A stretch of 64,000 nucleotides of DNA from Candidatus Enterococcus testudinis. GTDB lineage: Bacteria > Bacillota > Bacilli > Lactobacillales > Enterococcaceae. Within the stretch, counting starts at the first letter, position 1. The number at the start of each line of letters is the position of its first letter. The translations under genes and the position numbers were made by a program. Below are positions 50,222-60,929 of the stretch, in pieces. The stretch spans positions 2,260,380-2,324,379 of the forward strand of contig NZ_NGKU01000001.1 of assembly GCF_002140915.1 (NCBI RefSeq). The letters are read 5' to 3'. Under the pieces are notes generated by a model, which was given only the letters and a program-made list of their open reading frames with translations, had not been told where the DNA came from and did not search any database.

Positions 50222-51142
50222 ATGAATTTATTCAACACACTCTTGGTCTTATTACAATCTGCCACTTCTCAAGGTGTCCTTTGGGCACTATTGGCGATTG
50301 GCGTTTATCTGACCTTTCGCATTTTGGATATTGCTGATTTGACTGCCGAGGGAAGTTTTCCCTTAGGAGCAGGAATTGCTGCTATTACGATTACCAATGG
50401 GTTCTCCCCTATCGTTGCAAGTCTATTCGGCTTTTGCGGCGGACTACTGGCTGGACTTGTATCTGGCTTGCTGCACACGAAATTAAAAATCCCCGCACTG
50501 TTAGCTGGGATCATCACAATGACCGGCCTTTACTCCATCACGAATCGCGTGATGGGCGCGCCTAATATTGCTTTATTGGGACAAGATACAGTCTTTACAA
50601 CGTTTCAAGAAATGGGCTTAGCCAAAAATAATGCGGTCATCATCGCAGGTTTTCTCTTTGCTGCTATTGTGATTCTCTTGTTGTTTCTTTTTTTCAGAAC
50701 AGAAATCGGCTTGGCATTGCGTGCCACTGGTGATAACTTAGCGATGAGCGAAGCCAACGGCATCAACACCGACAATATGAAAATCATTGGTTACATGATT
50801 TCGAATGGTTGTATTGCCCTTTCCGGCGCATTGTTGGCGCAAAACAACGGGTTTGCAGACTTGAATTCTGGTATCGGTACAATCGTCATAGGTCTCGCCT
50901 CTATCATTATCGCAGAAGTACTATTTGCCAATAAATCTTTATTGGTTCGTTTGATCACGATCGTGATTGGCGCCATCGTCTACCGTTTCATTTTGGCAGT
51001 TGTCTTTGAATTCAATGTTGAAGCCAATGATATCAAATTGGCATCAGCAATCGTATTGGTGATTTGTCTGTCATTGCCTCAATTACGAAATAAATTAGGC
51101 TTACAAAAATTGGGACTCAAAACAAAAGGAGGCCAATCATGA
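50222..51142 (+). CDS. ABC transporter permease, TrpY-like
   Basis: 306 residues, about eight to nine membrane segments, of the branched-chain/ribose-type permease family (BPD_transp_2). DIADLTAEGSFPLGAGIAA near residue 38 and GLALRATGDNLAMSEANGIN near 160 are typical of the permeases paired with PF04392 binding proteins. It lies 33 bp after the binding-protein gene and overlaps the ATPase gene by 4 bp. Confidence 0.9.
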   Translation: MNLFNTLLVLLQSATSQGVLWALLAIGVYLTFRILDIADLTAEGSFPLGAGIAAITITNGFSPIVASLFGFCGGLLAGLVSGLLHTKLKIPALLAGIITMTGLYSITNRVMGAPNIALLGQDTVFTTFQEMGLAKNNAVIIAGFLFAAIVILLLFLFFRTEIGLALRATGDNLAMSEANGINTDNMKIIGYMISNGCIALSGALLAQNNGFADLNSGIGTIVIGLASIIIAEVLFANKSLLVRLITIVIGAIVYRFILAVVFEFNVEANDIKLASAIVLVICLSLPQLRNKLGLQKLGLKTKGGQS

Positions 51143-51948
51143 CAAATCCAGTGTTAACGATTGAGCAATTGCATCAAACATTCGAAAAAGGAACGATCAA
51201 TGAAAATCATGTCTTAAAAGGCATCGACTTGAAGATGAACCAAGGTGATTTCATTACGATCATCGGCGGCAACGGTGCTGGGAAATCCACCCTATTGAAT
51301 AGTATCGCTGGCACGATTCCAACTACTCAAGGTCGCATCACATTAGACAGCAAAGACATCACTCGTCTGTCCGTGACGAAACGATCGAAAGCCATCAGTC
51401 GGGTCTTTCAAGATCCGCGGATGGGGACCGCTGTTCGGTTGACCGTTGAAGAAAATCTGGCTCTTGCATACAAACGAGGCCAAGCCCGCGGATTCTCAAC
51501 AGGTGTCAAAAGTAAAAATCGGCCCTTCTTCCAAGAAAAATTAGCTAGCCTAAATCTTGGACTGGAAAATCGTCTGACAACAGAAATCGGTCTGCTATCT
51601 GGTGGTCAACGACAAGCCATTACGTTATTGATGGCCACCCTGCAACAACCAAAATTGATTCTGCTTGATGAACATACGGCAGCTCTTGATCCGCAAACCT
51701 CATTGACCGTTATGGCATTGACTGACCAATTGATCCGGACCCAGCAATTGACGGCATTTATGGTCACCCACGATATGGAAGATGCCATTCGATATGGCAA
51801 TCGGCTGATCATGCTCCATCAGGGCAAAATCGTTGTCGACATTGATGGCGAACAAAAACAACACTTAACGGTACCAGAATTAATGGATATGTTCCATCAA
51901 AATAGTGGTGCTGAATTAAAAGATGATCAACTACTATTGAAAGCCTAA
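51139..51948 (+). CDS. ABC transporter ATP-binding protein, TrpZ-like
   Basis: 269 residues. Walker A GGNGAGKST at about 43-51, Q-loop FQDPRMGT, signature LSGGQRQA, Walker B LILLDEHTAALDP and H-loop VTHDME are all intact. It powers the importer encoded with the two preceding genes. The operon ends at a strong terminator. Confidence 0.94.
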   Translation: MTNPVLTIEQLHQTFEKGTINENHVLKGIDLKMNQGDFITIIGGNGAGKSTLLNSIAGTIPTTQGRITLDSKDITRLSVTKRSKAISRVFQDPRMGTAVRLTVEENLALAYKRGQARGFSTGVKSKNRPFFQEKLASLNLGLENRLTTEIGLLSGGQRQAITLLMATLQQPKLILLDEHTAALDPQTSLTVMALTDQLIRTQQLTAFMVTHDMEDAIRYGNRLIMLHQGKIVVDIDGEQKQHLTVPELMDMFHQNSGAELKDDQLLLKA

Positions 51949-51951
51949 TAT

Positions 51952-51997
51952 AAAAGACGCGTTGCCGACCGGAATCATGGTTGGCAGCGCGTCTTTT
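51952..51997. terminator. Bidirectional terminator, ABC operon and ntp operon
   Basis: 51952-51970 pairs with 51979-51997 (AAAAGACGCG...CGCGTCTTTT) with A/T runs on both sides. It lies between the convergent ABC importer and ntpD genes, showing the ntp operon ends at ntpD. Confidence 0.9.
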
Positions 51998-52014
51998 ATG
52001 TTTTAGGTTGTAGA

Positions 52015-52665
52015 TTATGCTTGATCTGCTTCATTTTCAGCAATGATGTCAGTGACTTTCATTAAGCGGGTCAACGTTGCCCGCTCATCTTCCGCCAAAT
52101 TGCTTTCGATATATTGGATCGTTTCCGTTAATTTAGGAATCGTCATATATTCCAGCGCATTCACGCGGCGTCTCGTTCGTTCGATCTCATTTGCCATCAA
52201 TTGACATGTTTTCTCGATTTCAGCCAATTGGAGCATCACTGGCAACATTTGATCTAAGTGGGACAAAGACAAGTCCAGCTCACTCGTGGTACTAGCAAAG
52301 CCATAGGAAAAGTCATCATCTGTACTTTCTTCTTCATAGACTGCATTCAACACAGGCACATCCATATTCATAATCGTTCGACTTTGAATATCTAGTGTCA
52401 CTTTGTTCAACGGAATCATAAAGGCCTCTTGCAACACCACATCTGGAATACTGCTGGAAGCCAGAACATATTCAGCCATCCCGGCTTGTAGCGCTGTTTC
52501 CATTTTTTTCCGCAGTTCTTGATTTTTTTTGACTAGCTGGATGAATTGGCGCACCAATTCATCTTGCTTGTCTTTTAGTAATTTGTGTCCTCGCGTTGCG
52601 GTCGTTAGTCGTTTTTTTAAACGACTTAGCTCCATACGCGTAGGATTGACATTCAGAATCGCCAT
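52015..52665 (-). CDS. ntpD: V-type sodium ATPase subunit D
   Basis: 216 residues, long antiparallel coiled coils with VNPTRMELSRLKKRLTTATR at the start and RRRVNALEYMTIPKL near 160, typical of V-ATPase D. It forms the central rotor shaft with the ntpG product. It overlaps ntpB (TAATG). It is the last gene of the operon here, since ntpH and ntpJ of E. hirae are missing. Confidence 0.95.
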   Translation of the reverse strand: MAILNVNPTRMELSRLKKRLTTATRGHKLLKDKQDELVRQFIQLVKKNQELRKKMETALQAGMAEYVLASSSIPDVVLQEAFMIPLNKVTLDIQSRTIMNMDVPVLNAVYEEESTDDDFSYGFASTTSELDLSLSHLDQMLPVMLQLAEIEKTCQLMANEIERTRRRVNALEYMTIPKLTETIQYIESNLAEDERATLTRLMKVTDIIAENEADQA

Positions 52666-54053
52666 TAAGCATTCACATCCTCAGAGGTTGGATAATAGGC
52701 GTCGATATATTCTTCTTTGATACGGCTCAATTCTTGTTTCGGTAAAGTTGCCAAGAGTTTCCAGCCTAAATCTAACGTTTCTTCAATCGTTCGATTGGTT
52801 TCAAACCCTTGATTGACATATTCTTTTTCGAAAAGATCAGCGAAACGGGCATACTTCTTATCCATATCAGATAAAGCTGATTCTCCAAGTACGATCGATA
52901 ATTCTTTCGCTGCTTTTCCATCAGAATAGGCAGCATATATTTGGTTCATCGTTGCTGCATGGTCACCACGGGTCTTGCCTTCACCAGTCCCTTTGTCTTT
53001 CAACCTAGATAAACTTGGCAAAATATCGACTGGCGGGTTGATATTTCGCTTATAGAGATCACGAGATAAAATGATTTGTCCTTCCGTGATATAACCAGTC
53101 AAATCAGGGATTGGATGGGTCTTATCCCCATCAGGCATGGTCAGGATCGGAATCTGGGTGACAGATCCCTCCTTCCCGGTCAAACGACCTGCTCGCTCAT
53201 ACAGTGTCGCCAAATTGGTATACAGATAACCTGGATAACCACGACGACCTGGAACTTCTCTGCGGGCAGCAGAAATCTCCCGCAAGGCTTCACAATAGTT
53301 CGTCATATCCGTCATGATCACCAATACGTGCATGCCTTTTTCAAAGGCCAAATATTCAGCAGCAGTCAGTGCCATTTTCGGTGTAGCGATCCGTTCGATG
53401 GCGGGATCATTGGCGAGGTTCATAAACAAAACAGAACGGTCCAATGCGCCGGTTTTTCGAAATTCATCTACGAAAAATTCCGCTTCTTCAAAGGGGATCC
53501 CAATGGCAGCAAAGACAATCGCAAAATTACCTTCTTGACTTGGCACCGTTGCTTGCCGAGCAATTTGCGCAGCGATTTCTTTATGGGGCAGACCTGAAGC
53601 TGAAAAGATCGGCAGCTTTTGTCCCCGCACCAAGGTATTCAGATGATCAATGGTTGAAATCCCTGTTTGAATAAATTCATCTGGGAAGTCGCGGGCCATT
53701 GGATTGATGGCTTCCCCATTCACATCTAATCGTTTTTCTGGTAAAATTCTCGGCCCATTGTCTTTTGGTTTGCCAATTCCGTCAAACACCCGTCCAAGCA
53801 TATCCAAAGACACGCCTAATGTTAACCCATTTCCCAAAAAGCGAACTTTGCTTTCTTCAGCACTTAGATTACTGGTTCCTTCAAAAATCTGAACAACGGC
53901 TTTATCATCACTGACTTCTAATACTTGTCCCTGACGGATTTCCCCTGAGTCCATTCGTACTTCAACAAGTTCATCAAATTTGACGCCTTTGACATTTTCG
54001 ACCACCATCAAAGGACCAGCGATTTCGGAAACTGAACGATATTCTTTTAACAT
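52665..54053 (-). CDS. ntpB: V-type sodium ATPase subunit B
   Basis: 462 residues. [30 protein letters not shown] (degenerate P-loop) and [20 protein letters not shown] are B-subunit signatures. It alternates with A in the catalytic hexamer. The ATG at 54053 overlaps the ntpA stop, and GGAGGTGTTCATTG precedes it. Confidence 0.97.
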   Translation of the reverse strand: MLKEYRSVSEIAGPLMVVENVKGVKFDELVEVRMDSGEIRQGQVLEVSDDKAVVQIFEGTSNLSAEESKVRFLGNGLTLGVSLDMLGRVFDGIGKPKDNGPRILPEKRLDVNGEAINPMARDFPDEFIQTGISTIDHLNTLVRGQKLPIFSASGLPHKEIAAQIARQATVPSQEGNFAIVFAAIGIPFEEAEFFVDEFRKTGALDRSVLFMNLANDPAIERIATPKMALTAAEYLAFEKGMHVLVIMTDMTNYCEALREISAARREVPGRRGYPGYLYTNLATLYERAGRLTGKEGSVTQIPILTMPDGDKTHPIPDLTGYITEGQIILSRDLYKRNINPPVDILPSLSRLKDKGTGEGKTRGDHAATMNQIYAAYSDGKAAKELSIVLGESALSDMDKKYARFADLFEKEYVNQGFETNRTIEETLDLGWKLLATLPKQELSRIKEEYIDAYYPTSEDVNA

Positions 54054-55834
54054 CAATGAACACCTCCAGTTTCAATGATTTTTTGCATGATTTCTTTGAT
54101 GTCATGTTTGACTTCATCTATTCGATTCAATTCTTCTTCAGGTACATATTTGCTGCGGGCGATCCGCTCACGCAAATCAACCGTTCCTTTGATGATCTCA
54201 TCAAGGTATGCCCCTAATTGAAGGGCGCGTTTGGCTTGCGTATCAAACAACAGGATATTTTCCAACATTTTAAATTGTTTGGTTCTAGATGTATATGTAT
54301 CAACATCGTCAAAGGCATTTTGCTGTAAATAATCTTGCCTTAAAGAGCGGGCGGTCATCATGGTCAAGCGGTCTTTTTGTGAAAGAGAATCCATCCCTAC
54401 CAATTGAACGATTTCATCTAAACGACTTTCCTCTTGCAGAATGGACATCGCCTCATTGACTAATTCAGACCAGCGGCTGCTCAACAATTGATTGAGATAG
54501 GTATTGATCTGATCTTCATATAATGAATAAGAATTCATCCAGTTAATCGATGGAAAATGACGTTTTTGCGCCAATGTACTATCCAAAGCCCAGAAAACTT
54601 TGACGATGCGCAATGTATTTTGTGTCACAGGTTCAGAAATATCTCCGCCTGCTGGTGAAACAGCGCCAATCGCGGTGATACTGCCTTGACGAGGTGTCGT
54701 GCCCAATGTTTGGAAACGTCCAGCCCGTTCGTAGTATTCAGCAATTCGACTGCCTAAGTACGCCGGATAGCCTTCATCACCAGGGATTTCCTGCAATCGC
54801 CCACTCATTTCTCGCAAGGCTTCTGCCCAACGTGATGTGGAGTCGGCCATAATCGCGACACTGTAGCCCATATCCCGATAATATTCGGCAATCGTGATCC
54901 CCGTGTAAATTGATGCTTCTCTGGCTGCCACAGGCATGTTTGATGTATTGGCGATCAGTACCGTCCGTTCCATGATCGACTCTCCCGTATTCGGGTCGAT
55001 CAACTCAGGAAATTCATTCATGACATCTCGCATTTCATTGCCACGTTCACCACAACCCACATAAACAACGATATCTACATCAGACCATTTCGCAATCTGA
55101 TGCTGCACGACTGTTTTACCTGCGCCAAAAGGTCCAGGTACAGCTGCTGATCCGCCTTTTGCAACAGGGAAAAACGTATCGATGACTCTTTGTCCCGTGA
55201 CGAGAGGCTCCCCAGGATTGAGTTTTGTCGATACTGGCCGCGGTTTTCGCACGGGCCATTTTTGAACCATTGTTAAAGGCATTTCGCCTTCTGGTGTATC
55301 CAATCGGCAGATCACTTCAGTAATCGCGAAGTTCCCCACCATGACTTCGTTGACCGTGCCGCTTATACCAGGTGGAACCATGATTCGATGCTCAATCACA
55401 GATGTTTCTTGCACCAATCCGAGTATATCTCCCCCTTGCACTGCATCACCGACTTGGACTTGTGGAACAAAGGTCCATTTCTTTTGTCGATTCAGCGGAT
55501 CGATAGTTACGCCACGTTCCAGAAAATCACTTTCTGTTTGACTCATAAATGTATCCAATGGTCGTTGGATACCATCAAACATTTGCGCCAATAACCCTGG
55601 CGCCAACTCTACAGACAATGGCGCACCGGTTGTCTCAACTGGTTCACCGGGACCGATTCCTGCGGTTTCTTCATACACCTGGATAGAAACAAGTCCTTTT
55701 TTGATTTCAATGATCTCTCCGATCAGACCTTTATCACTGACTTTGCATATTTCATGGATTTTTGCTCCGCTTAATCCTGAGGCGGTGACCAATGGTCCCG
55801 AAACTTTTTCAATAGTGCCAAATGCCACATTCAT
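54053..55834 (-). CDS. ntpA: V-type sodium ATPase catalytic subunit A
   Basis: 593 residues. P-loop [34 protein letters not shown] and the insertion domain (about 110-190) identify the catalytic A subunit, which hydrolyses ATP. GGAGGAATGAAT lies close to the ATG at 55834, and a GTG two codons later has better spacing, so the N-terminus may be two residues shorter. Confidence 0.97.
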   Translation of the reverse strand: MNVAFGTIEKVSGPLVTASGLSGAKIHEICKVSDKGLIGEIIEIKKGLVSIQVYEETAGIGPGEPVETTGAPLSVELAPGLLAQMFDGIQRPLDTFMSQTESDFLERGVTIDPLNRQKKWTFVPQVQVGDAVQGGDILGLVQETSVIEHRIMVPPGISGTVNEVMVGNFAITEVICRLDTPEGEMPLTMVQKWPVRKPRPVSTKLNPGEPLVTGQRVIDTFFPVAKGGSAAVPGPFGAGKTVVQHQIAKWSDVDIVVYVGCGERGNEMRDVMNEFPELIDPNTGESIMERTVLIANTSNMPVAAREASIYTGITIAEYYRDMGYSVAIMADSTSRWAEALREMSGRLQEIPGDEGYPAYLGSRIAEYYERAGRFQTLGTTPRQGSITAIGAVSPAGGDISEPVTQNTLRIVKVFWALDSTLAQKRHFPSINWMNSYSLYEDQINTYLNQLLSSRWSELVNEAMSILQEESRLDEIVQLVGMDSLSQKDRLTMMTARSLRQDYLQQNAFDDVDTYTSRTKQFKMLENILLFDTQAKRALQLGAYLDEIIKGTVDLRERIARSKYVPEEELNRIDEVKHDIKEIMQKIIETGGVH

Positions 55835-55859
55835 TCCTCCTAGCTGGCTAGCTGGTCTG

Positions 55860-56183
55860 TCAGGAATCTAAAATATTCATTCCTACAGCCTTTTCTACAT
55901 TTTGCTGAATCCTTGCCATACCGATTCCTAAGCTGCCAGTACTGCTGGGGATCGGAATGATTGCTGGCGTTGGCAATTCTTCATAACGGCGAACGATCGA
56001 TTCTAATTGCTCAATCAACCGCTCGGTCAAAAAAATCACGCCATAATCATCAGCCATTGCTTCTAATTGTTGGGCAGCTTGTTGCAGATCATCTACTGGA
56101 TAAATATCGATGCCAAGTCCTTTGAACGGCAGGATCGAATTTTTACCACCCATCATAGCGATTTTCTTATTCATAACTATCAC
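55860..56183 (-). CDS. ntpG: V-type sodium ATPase subunit F homologue (NtpG)
   Basis: 107 residues or three fewer if the internal ATG is used. [29 protein letters not shown] and [20 protein letters not shown] follow the E. hirae NtpG pattern. It is part of the central stalk with NtpD. It overlaps ntpC by 17 bp. Confidence 0.92.
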   Translation of the reverse strand: MIVMNKKIAMMGGKNSILPFKGLGIDIYPVDDLQQAAQQLEAMADDYGVIFLTERLIEQLESIVRRYEELPTPAIIPIPSSTGSLGIGMARIQQNVEKAVGMNILDS

Positions 56184-57168
56184 GCACCCGACTTCTTAAA
56201 ATCTCTTCAGGTACTTTGTTGATTTTGCCAATCAAGAGAATCCGCAGATTCTTGCTCTCGATTTCTTTGGCATACAGATAACCAATCAAAGCCGCTGGCC
56301 CAAAGGGAACGATTTTTTGTTCTTTCAGTTTTCCCATCAAAAAATTGTCTTTGCGCAAGTCAAAGGTATTCAATGTTTTCTTTTCAATCAACTCTTCATA
56401 GCTTGCATTGATCAATTTTTTATACGGCGTATTTTGTAAATAAGCGACAAATGCCTCTAAAGACGTAGTGATTTCAGTCAATAATTCACTGGCAGGCAAA
56501 GTCCCGTTATCAGCCAACACCGCACTGATAAACCCACGTTTGCGCTTCATAGCATAACTCCTTAAAACCGTGGAAATATTAAAGATATCGATTTGTCTTT
56601 GGATCAGCTTTTGCAGCGTTTCATCATCATAGTCCTTGCCTAATGACCATAGCTGCGCCCAATAATGGTTATCGAAAATAATATCGATCGACTGGACTTC
56701 ATGATAGTTTTCAATATAAGAAAAAACTTCTTCGATACAAGCGACCATTTCTGGTGCAACTTGGTTGCTTTTTCTTGTGGCCACTAAGTCCTTTAAGACT
56801 GACAATGGTTGTGTGCCGATCGGTACCAAAAATGAAGAAAAATCGGTTTGCATGTAACTGGCTTTAACCAGCACTTTTAAGTTCTGGTAGTCATATTTCA
56901 ATGCAAAATAGTCAATGATCCTACGATCTGGTGCCAATTGATACATGGTTTCATAGACACGCTTTAATTCTGCGGTCAATACTTGTTCAAAATCATGGAC
57001 ACGATCATCCTCATTGATAAAATCACCATAGACGGTTTCTTGCAGCATTCCATAGATTTCCTCAGCAGCATTCGCACTCAACATCCGCTCGTAACGGGTT
57101 CGATCAAACAACTGAGACTCATAGGTTCGAATCCGTGTATTGAGGGTGTTGTATTTGATGTCATTCAT
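56167..57168 (-). CDS. ntpC: V-type sodium ATPase subunit C (NtpC, d-like)
   Basis: 333 residues, mostly helical. NDIKYNTLNTRIRTYESQLF at the start and RKDNFLMGKLKEQKIVPFGP near the end fit NtpC, the funnel that joins the central stalk to the c-ring. The ATG at 57168 (after GGTGGATGAAG) is preferred to that at 57174. Confidence 0.93.
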   Translation of the reverse strand: MNDIKYNTLNTRIRTYESQLFDRTRYERMLSANAAEEIYGMLQETVYGDFINEDDRVHDFEQVLTAELKRVYETMYQLAPDRRIIDYFALKYDYQNLKVLVKASYMQTDFSSFLVPIGTQPLSVLKDLVATRKSNQVAPEMVACIEEVFSYIENYHEVQSIDIIFDNHYWAQLWSLGKDYDDETLQKLIQRQIDIFNISTVLRSYAMKRKRGFISAVLADNGTLPASELLTEITTSLEAFVAYLQNTPYKKLINASYEELIEKKTLNTFDLRKDNFLMGKLKEQKIVPFGPAALIGYLYAKEIESKNLRILLIGKINKVPEEILRSRVRDSYE

Positions 57169-57182
57169 CTTCATCCACCTAC

Positions 57183-57773
57183 TTACTGTTCAAAAATCAT
57201 TTGCAGTAATGTATTGCTCAATTCTTCTTTGTTGGCATCAAGTAATGCGTCAAAAGTAAAGTTCATTTCAATCGCCCCTTGCCGCAGCAAAAAGCCGCCT
57301 TTTCGGGGAATTTGCTTTGATGAAACCTGCAACTGGCTGTCGCTAAGATTTGCTTTCAGATTTGAAACGGCAGTAGCATCTAAAAGACTCGCTGTTTTTT
57401 CACCTAAGACAAGTTCGATCTCTCCAGTTAGATTGGCTTGTTTCAAGCCACTTTCCACAAAACGAACAAATCCTGCTGCGTCGATTTGATTTAGTCGTTC
57501 CAATGCTTCTGCAAACAACTCATCTAAGACCGCCTGTTTGGCTGACAACACTTTGTTTCGCGATTGGATATGCACATCAGAAATTTCTAAGAACATCGCT
57601 GCTCGCTTTTCTTTCTCATAAAAAGCCAGTCTATCCGCCATCTCCTGTTCCATTTGACCGCGGCGAATCCGTTCTTGCTGCTCATTTTCTTTCTTTGCTT
57701 CTTTGATTTGCAGTTGATACTTTTTCTCGGCATCCGCTTTTATTTTATCCGTCAATTTTGTAATATCAGACAT
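57183..57773 (-). CDS. ntpE: V-type sodium ATPase subunit E
   Basis: 196 residues: a long N-terminal charged coiled coil (DKIKADAEKKYQLQIKEAKK onward) and a C-terminal globular part. It is the peripheral stalk partner of NtpF. GAGGAGGGAAA precedes the ATG. Gene order between ntpK and ntpC matches E. hirae. Confidence 0.92.
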   Translation of the reverse strand: MSDITKLTDKIKADAEKKYQLQIKEAKKENEQQERIRRGQMEQEMADRLAFYEKEKRAAMFLEISDVHIQSRNKVLSAKQAVLDELFAEALERLNQIDAAGFVRFVESGLKQANLTGEIELVLGEKTASLLDATAVSNLKANLSDSQLQVSSKQIPRKGGFLLRQGAIEMNFTFDALLDANKEELSNTLLQMIFEQ

Positions 57774-57788
57774 TCATTTTCCCTCCTC

Positions 57789-58262
57789 TTAATTTAAGAC
57801 AAGCAAGAAGGAAATAACGAACCCTAAAATACAATACGTTTCCATCATCGCCACAAAGATAATCCCTTTGGTCACGTGTTCTGGTTTCTTAGCCAAAATC
57901 TGCATTGCTGCACTAGCTGCTCTTCCCTGCCATTTCCCTGCTACGATGGCAGTCAATGCAATTGGTAATGAAGCAATAAACAAGTATAATCCTCTTTCAA
58001 AAGCCATACCGCCACTGATCTGTCCAAAGATCATAAAGGAAATAACGAATCCGTATAATCCCTGTGTACTTGAAAGCAATTCTAAAATCAATGCTTGCCC
58101 AAACTTTTCTGGTTGTTCTGCAATCAATCCTGCCGCTGACTCACTGGTCATTCCGACACCGATCGTTGAACCAATCCCGCCGCAAATTGTAGCCGTTGCT
58201 ACACCTAAGGCTGCAAAGACGATGCCGCCATACTCATAAAAGAAACTAATCCAATTTTCCAT
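57789..58262 (-). CDS. ntpK: V-type sodium ATPase proteolipid subunit K
   Basis: 157 residues, four transmembrane helices. The Na+ ligands known from the E. hirae rotor ring are conserved: Thr-Gln in LSSTQGLYG, Gln in GKWQGRAA, and the essential Glu in AMMETYCILG. The enzyme is therefore predicted to translocate Na+. The ATG at 58262 (MENWISFF) is used; the extension to 58295 overlaps ntpI and has no membrane or ribosome-site support. It is rich in Gly and Ala as in all proteolipids. Confidence 0.96.
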   Translation of the reverse strand: MENWISFFYEYGGIVFAALGVATATICGGIGSTIGVGMTSESAAGLIAEQPEKFGQALILELLSSTQGLYGFVISFMIFGQISGGMAFERGLYLFIASLPIALTAIVAGKWQGRAASAAMQILAKKPEHVTKGIIFVAMMETYCILGFVISFLLVLN

Positions 58263-60234
58263 TCTTTTCCTCCTGTATCTCATGTTCTGAGACAACTTCT
58301 ACATATTTTTCATTTGATTTAAAGGGATCGAAGGCACGTCCGCCTCCGGTAAAAAACTTGCCAAAATACTCTAAATACTGTAAGCGAATACCGTGAACGT
58401 AGGCACTTAGATAGCTCAAAAAGATATTTAAGCCATGCAATGCTACGAACAACAAGATGCCGACAGTAAAGCGTGCTGGTACAGGTAAATAGCTAATGAT
58501 CAAGTTGAAAGCCGAAGCAATACTACCGCCAGCCACACCTAATGCCATCAGACGCGTATAACTAATCAAATCGCCGACATAGTTGGTGACATCCATTAAG
58601 CTATACAAACCAGTACCGATTTTGCCAGCCAAGGTTTTGCCTTCAAAACTGCCACCGATCACGACTGCCACTAAACTCGCAGTCAATAAGACCAAGCCGA
58701 CTGTTTGCATCGGGGTATTCGGGAAAAGCATCATGCCTAAAGCGACAAAGACCACACTGACAAGAAAGACCATCCATGATCCAGCTTGGAACAATGCTTC
58801 TAATTTTTGATCTTTCTTTTTCCACAATACGTAAAATTTCAATGCCAAACCAAACATGATTTGAATATAACCAAAGATCACGGACAGCACCAAAATCTGG
58901 TTGACATCATCTTGGGCAGATAACAATTGGAATGAAAATTCAAATCCAAAGAAGTTGCCATAGATCAAGCCCCAGATAATCGTCGGAATGGAACACAATT
59001 GGAACAACGTCAAATTCTCGGAAAGGCCTTTGCTTAAATGAAAGACACGCTTACCAATCACTGTCGCCAAGAACAAAAGCAACCCATAACCAAAATCAGC
59101 AACCATCATCCCGAATGCCACCATATAAAATGGTGCCATAAATGGTGTCGGATCCAACTCATCATATTGCGGCAAGCTGTACATCCGAACAAGTCCTTCA
59201 AAAGGTTTGACCCAACGTGCATTTTCCAGTAATATCGGCACGTCTGCCACTTCTTTTTCTGTCACTTCTTGGTATTCGAGGTAATAGTTTTCATTGGTGC
59301 CCTTCTTTATTCGTGCTTCCAAAGATTTGACCGCATCTACAGGGATCCAGCCGGAAATTGAAACAGCATGGGTTGAGCGCAAGAGCAGTTCATTGCTTTT
59401 TGCCCGCTTGATGGCACCATCTAAATATTCAGCCACGATATTTAATTGTGCTTGCTCTGAAACCATTGCCTGTAATGTAGATTTGATGGTTTTTTCTTCA
59501 TCGATCAATGTGTGGGATTTGTTTTTTAACGTCGCCAAGTCCTCTTCGGGGATTCCTGCGTATGGGTAAATATACTGTTCGAAAGCCGCTTTTTTCAAAA
59601 GGCTATTGGCTTTGTCTTTGATATCTTTATGAAAAAGAACCAAGATATAAGCTGTTGATTGAGACTGATAGATCGTTTCGACATAGAGCAGCGGTATGTT
59701 TTCACTTTCTTGAAGAAACGCGTCCACCTCAGTATTTGGGATCATTCCTAGTTGTCCGCCAGCCTTTTGTAAGTCATTCAGCACGCTGGGCCGTTCTTTA
59801 AAATACTTCCAAATCGACAACTCTGCTTCTTGTGCCAATACATCTCTTTTTTCTTGATCAATCAATCGAAGACGTTTGTCATGTTTACGAAGGGTTTGGC
59901 AAAGTTCTTGCCAAGGATAGGTGTGGGCGACATGCGCCAATTCTTGAATGGTATATTGTTTGATAGGCTGACGCAGTTTAGTCAGCATACTTTGTTTTGG
60001 TACATACTCTTCGATAAATTGTAAAGCCCAGTTGACTTGGCCAAACTGATTTTCTAGTTCTTCTGCTTGTTCCTCGCGTATAGCGGTCAATACACCCGTT
60101 GTTTCTTCAGCAGCATAATACTTCTCTGAAGCGAGCAATTCTACGCCTTGAAAGTCTTGCAGCTGTGATAACACAGCTTCTTTCTGTTCGTAAAAGGTCA
60201 ACAGACTGAACTTTTGCATTTTTGCAATTGCCAT
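58246..60234 (-). CDS. ntpI: V-type sodium ATPase subunit I (a subunit)
   Basis: 662 residues. The N-terminal half is cytoplasmic and helical; the C-terminal half has about seven to eight membrane helices, including GVAGGSIASAFNLIISYLPV, where an essential Arg in the preceding SYTRLMALG faces the c-ring. It forms the ion channels of the stator. It overlaps ntpK and follows ntpF directly. Confidence 0.95.
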   Translation of the reverse strand: MAIAKMQKFSLLTFYEQKEAVLSQLQDFQGVELLASEKYYAAEETTGVLTAIREEQAEELENQFGQVNWALQFIEEYVPKQSMLTKLRQPIKQYTIQELAHVAHTYPWQELCQTLRKHDKRLRLIDQEKRDVLAQEAELSIWKYFKERPSVLNDLQKAGGQLGMIPNTEVDAFLQESENIPLLYVETIYQSQSTAYILVLFHKDIKDKANSLLKKAAFEQYIYPYAGIPEEDLATLKNKSHTLIDEEKTIKSTLQAMVSEQAQLNIVAEYLDGAIKRAKSNELLLRSTHAVSISGWIPVDAVKSLEARIKKGTNENYYLEYQEVTEKEVADVPILLENARWVKPFEGLVRMYSLPQYDELDPTPFMAPFYMVAFGMMVADFGYGLLLFLATVIGKRVFHLSKGLSENLTLFQLCSIPTIIWGLIYGNFFGFEFSFQLLSAQDDVNQILVLSVIFGYIQIMFGLALKFYVLWKKKDQKLEALFQAGSWMVFLVSVVFVALGMMLFPNTPMQTVGLVLLTASLVAVVIGGSFEGKTLAGKIGTGLYSLMDVTNYVGDLISYTRLMALGVAGGSIASAFNLIISYLPVPARFTVGILLFVALHGLNIFLSYLSAYVHGIRLQYLEYFGKFFTGGGRAFDPFKSNEKYVEVVSEHEIQEEKNGKLD

Positions 60235-60546
60235 TTATGTCACAACCTTATTTATTATTATTGCTAATGCTTCTTCTTTCAATGATTCGGGCACTGAACG
60301 GAGGGTTTGCACTTCCGCTTGTGTTTTTTCCATCAATGGTTCTTTCGACTGCATCAGTTCTGCAGCAATCTTTTCTTTGATCTGTGCTTTATCCTGTGCT
60401 TCTTTTTGGGCTAACTCCTCTTGAAAAGACTCCAATCGAAGCGCTCTTTCCTCAGCTAATTGTTTTTTATCCGCTTCCGCTTCTTTATTTTTCGCTTCTG
60501 CAAACTGTTCGGCTTCTTGTAATAAGCGAATTGCATCGACTGCCAT
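60235..60546 (-). CDS. ntpF: V-type sodium ATPase subunit F (NtpF, peripheral stalk)
   Basis: 103 residues, a charged coiled coil (ALRLESFQEELAQKEAQDKA), the stator-stalk partner of NtpE. AGGTGAGAAA sets the ATG at 60546. It is the first gene of the operon ntpF-I-K-E-C-G-A-B-D. The region 60547-60800 upstream should hold the promoter, but I see no clearly convincing -35/-10 pair. Confidence 0.9.
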   Translation of the reverse strand: MAVDAIRLLQEAEQFAEAKNKEAEADKKQLAEERALRLESFQEELAQKEAQDKAQIKEKIAAELMQSKEPLMEKTQAEVQTLRSVPESLKEEALAIIINKVVT

Positions 60547-60814
60547 TTTCTCACCTGCTTTCTCTTTTTCCCCACAAAAAAAACCACTACAAATCATGCA
60601 TGTGGCATTCGCTGATCGTAGGGTGTCAAAAATCAATAAGTGGCAAATACCTTCACCTATTCACGTTTTCTAATATAAACGTACCATAGATTTCTTATCA
60701 GAACAAGGTTTACTCTGTTTTTTTATAGTCTTTACATATAAAAGTCACAAAAACTACACAAATTCACGCAAAGTAATCCTTTTCAATTCAAAAGGGAGGT
60801 TTTTAATAAAAAAT

Positions 60815-60854
60815 AAGAAAGATGAGAAAAGCCGCAACCTTTCAAATCTTTCTT
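60815..60854. terminator. Terminator after arcA
   Basis: AAGAAAGAT (60815-60823) and ATCTTTCTT (60846-60854), flanked by T-runs on both strands. It shows that arcA is not followed by arcB in this transcript. Confidence 0.6.
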
Positions 60855-60929
60855 TTATTTTTTTCTATGCAATTTCTTAGCTATTGATTTTTGCAGATCA
60901 TTAAAGTGTAGGTTTAAATAACAGACAAT

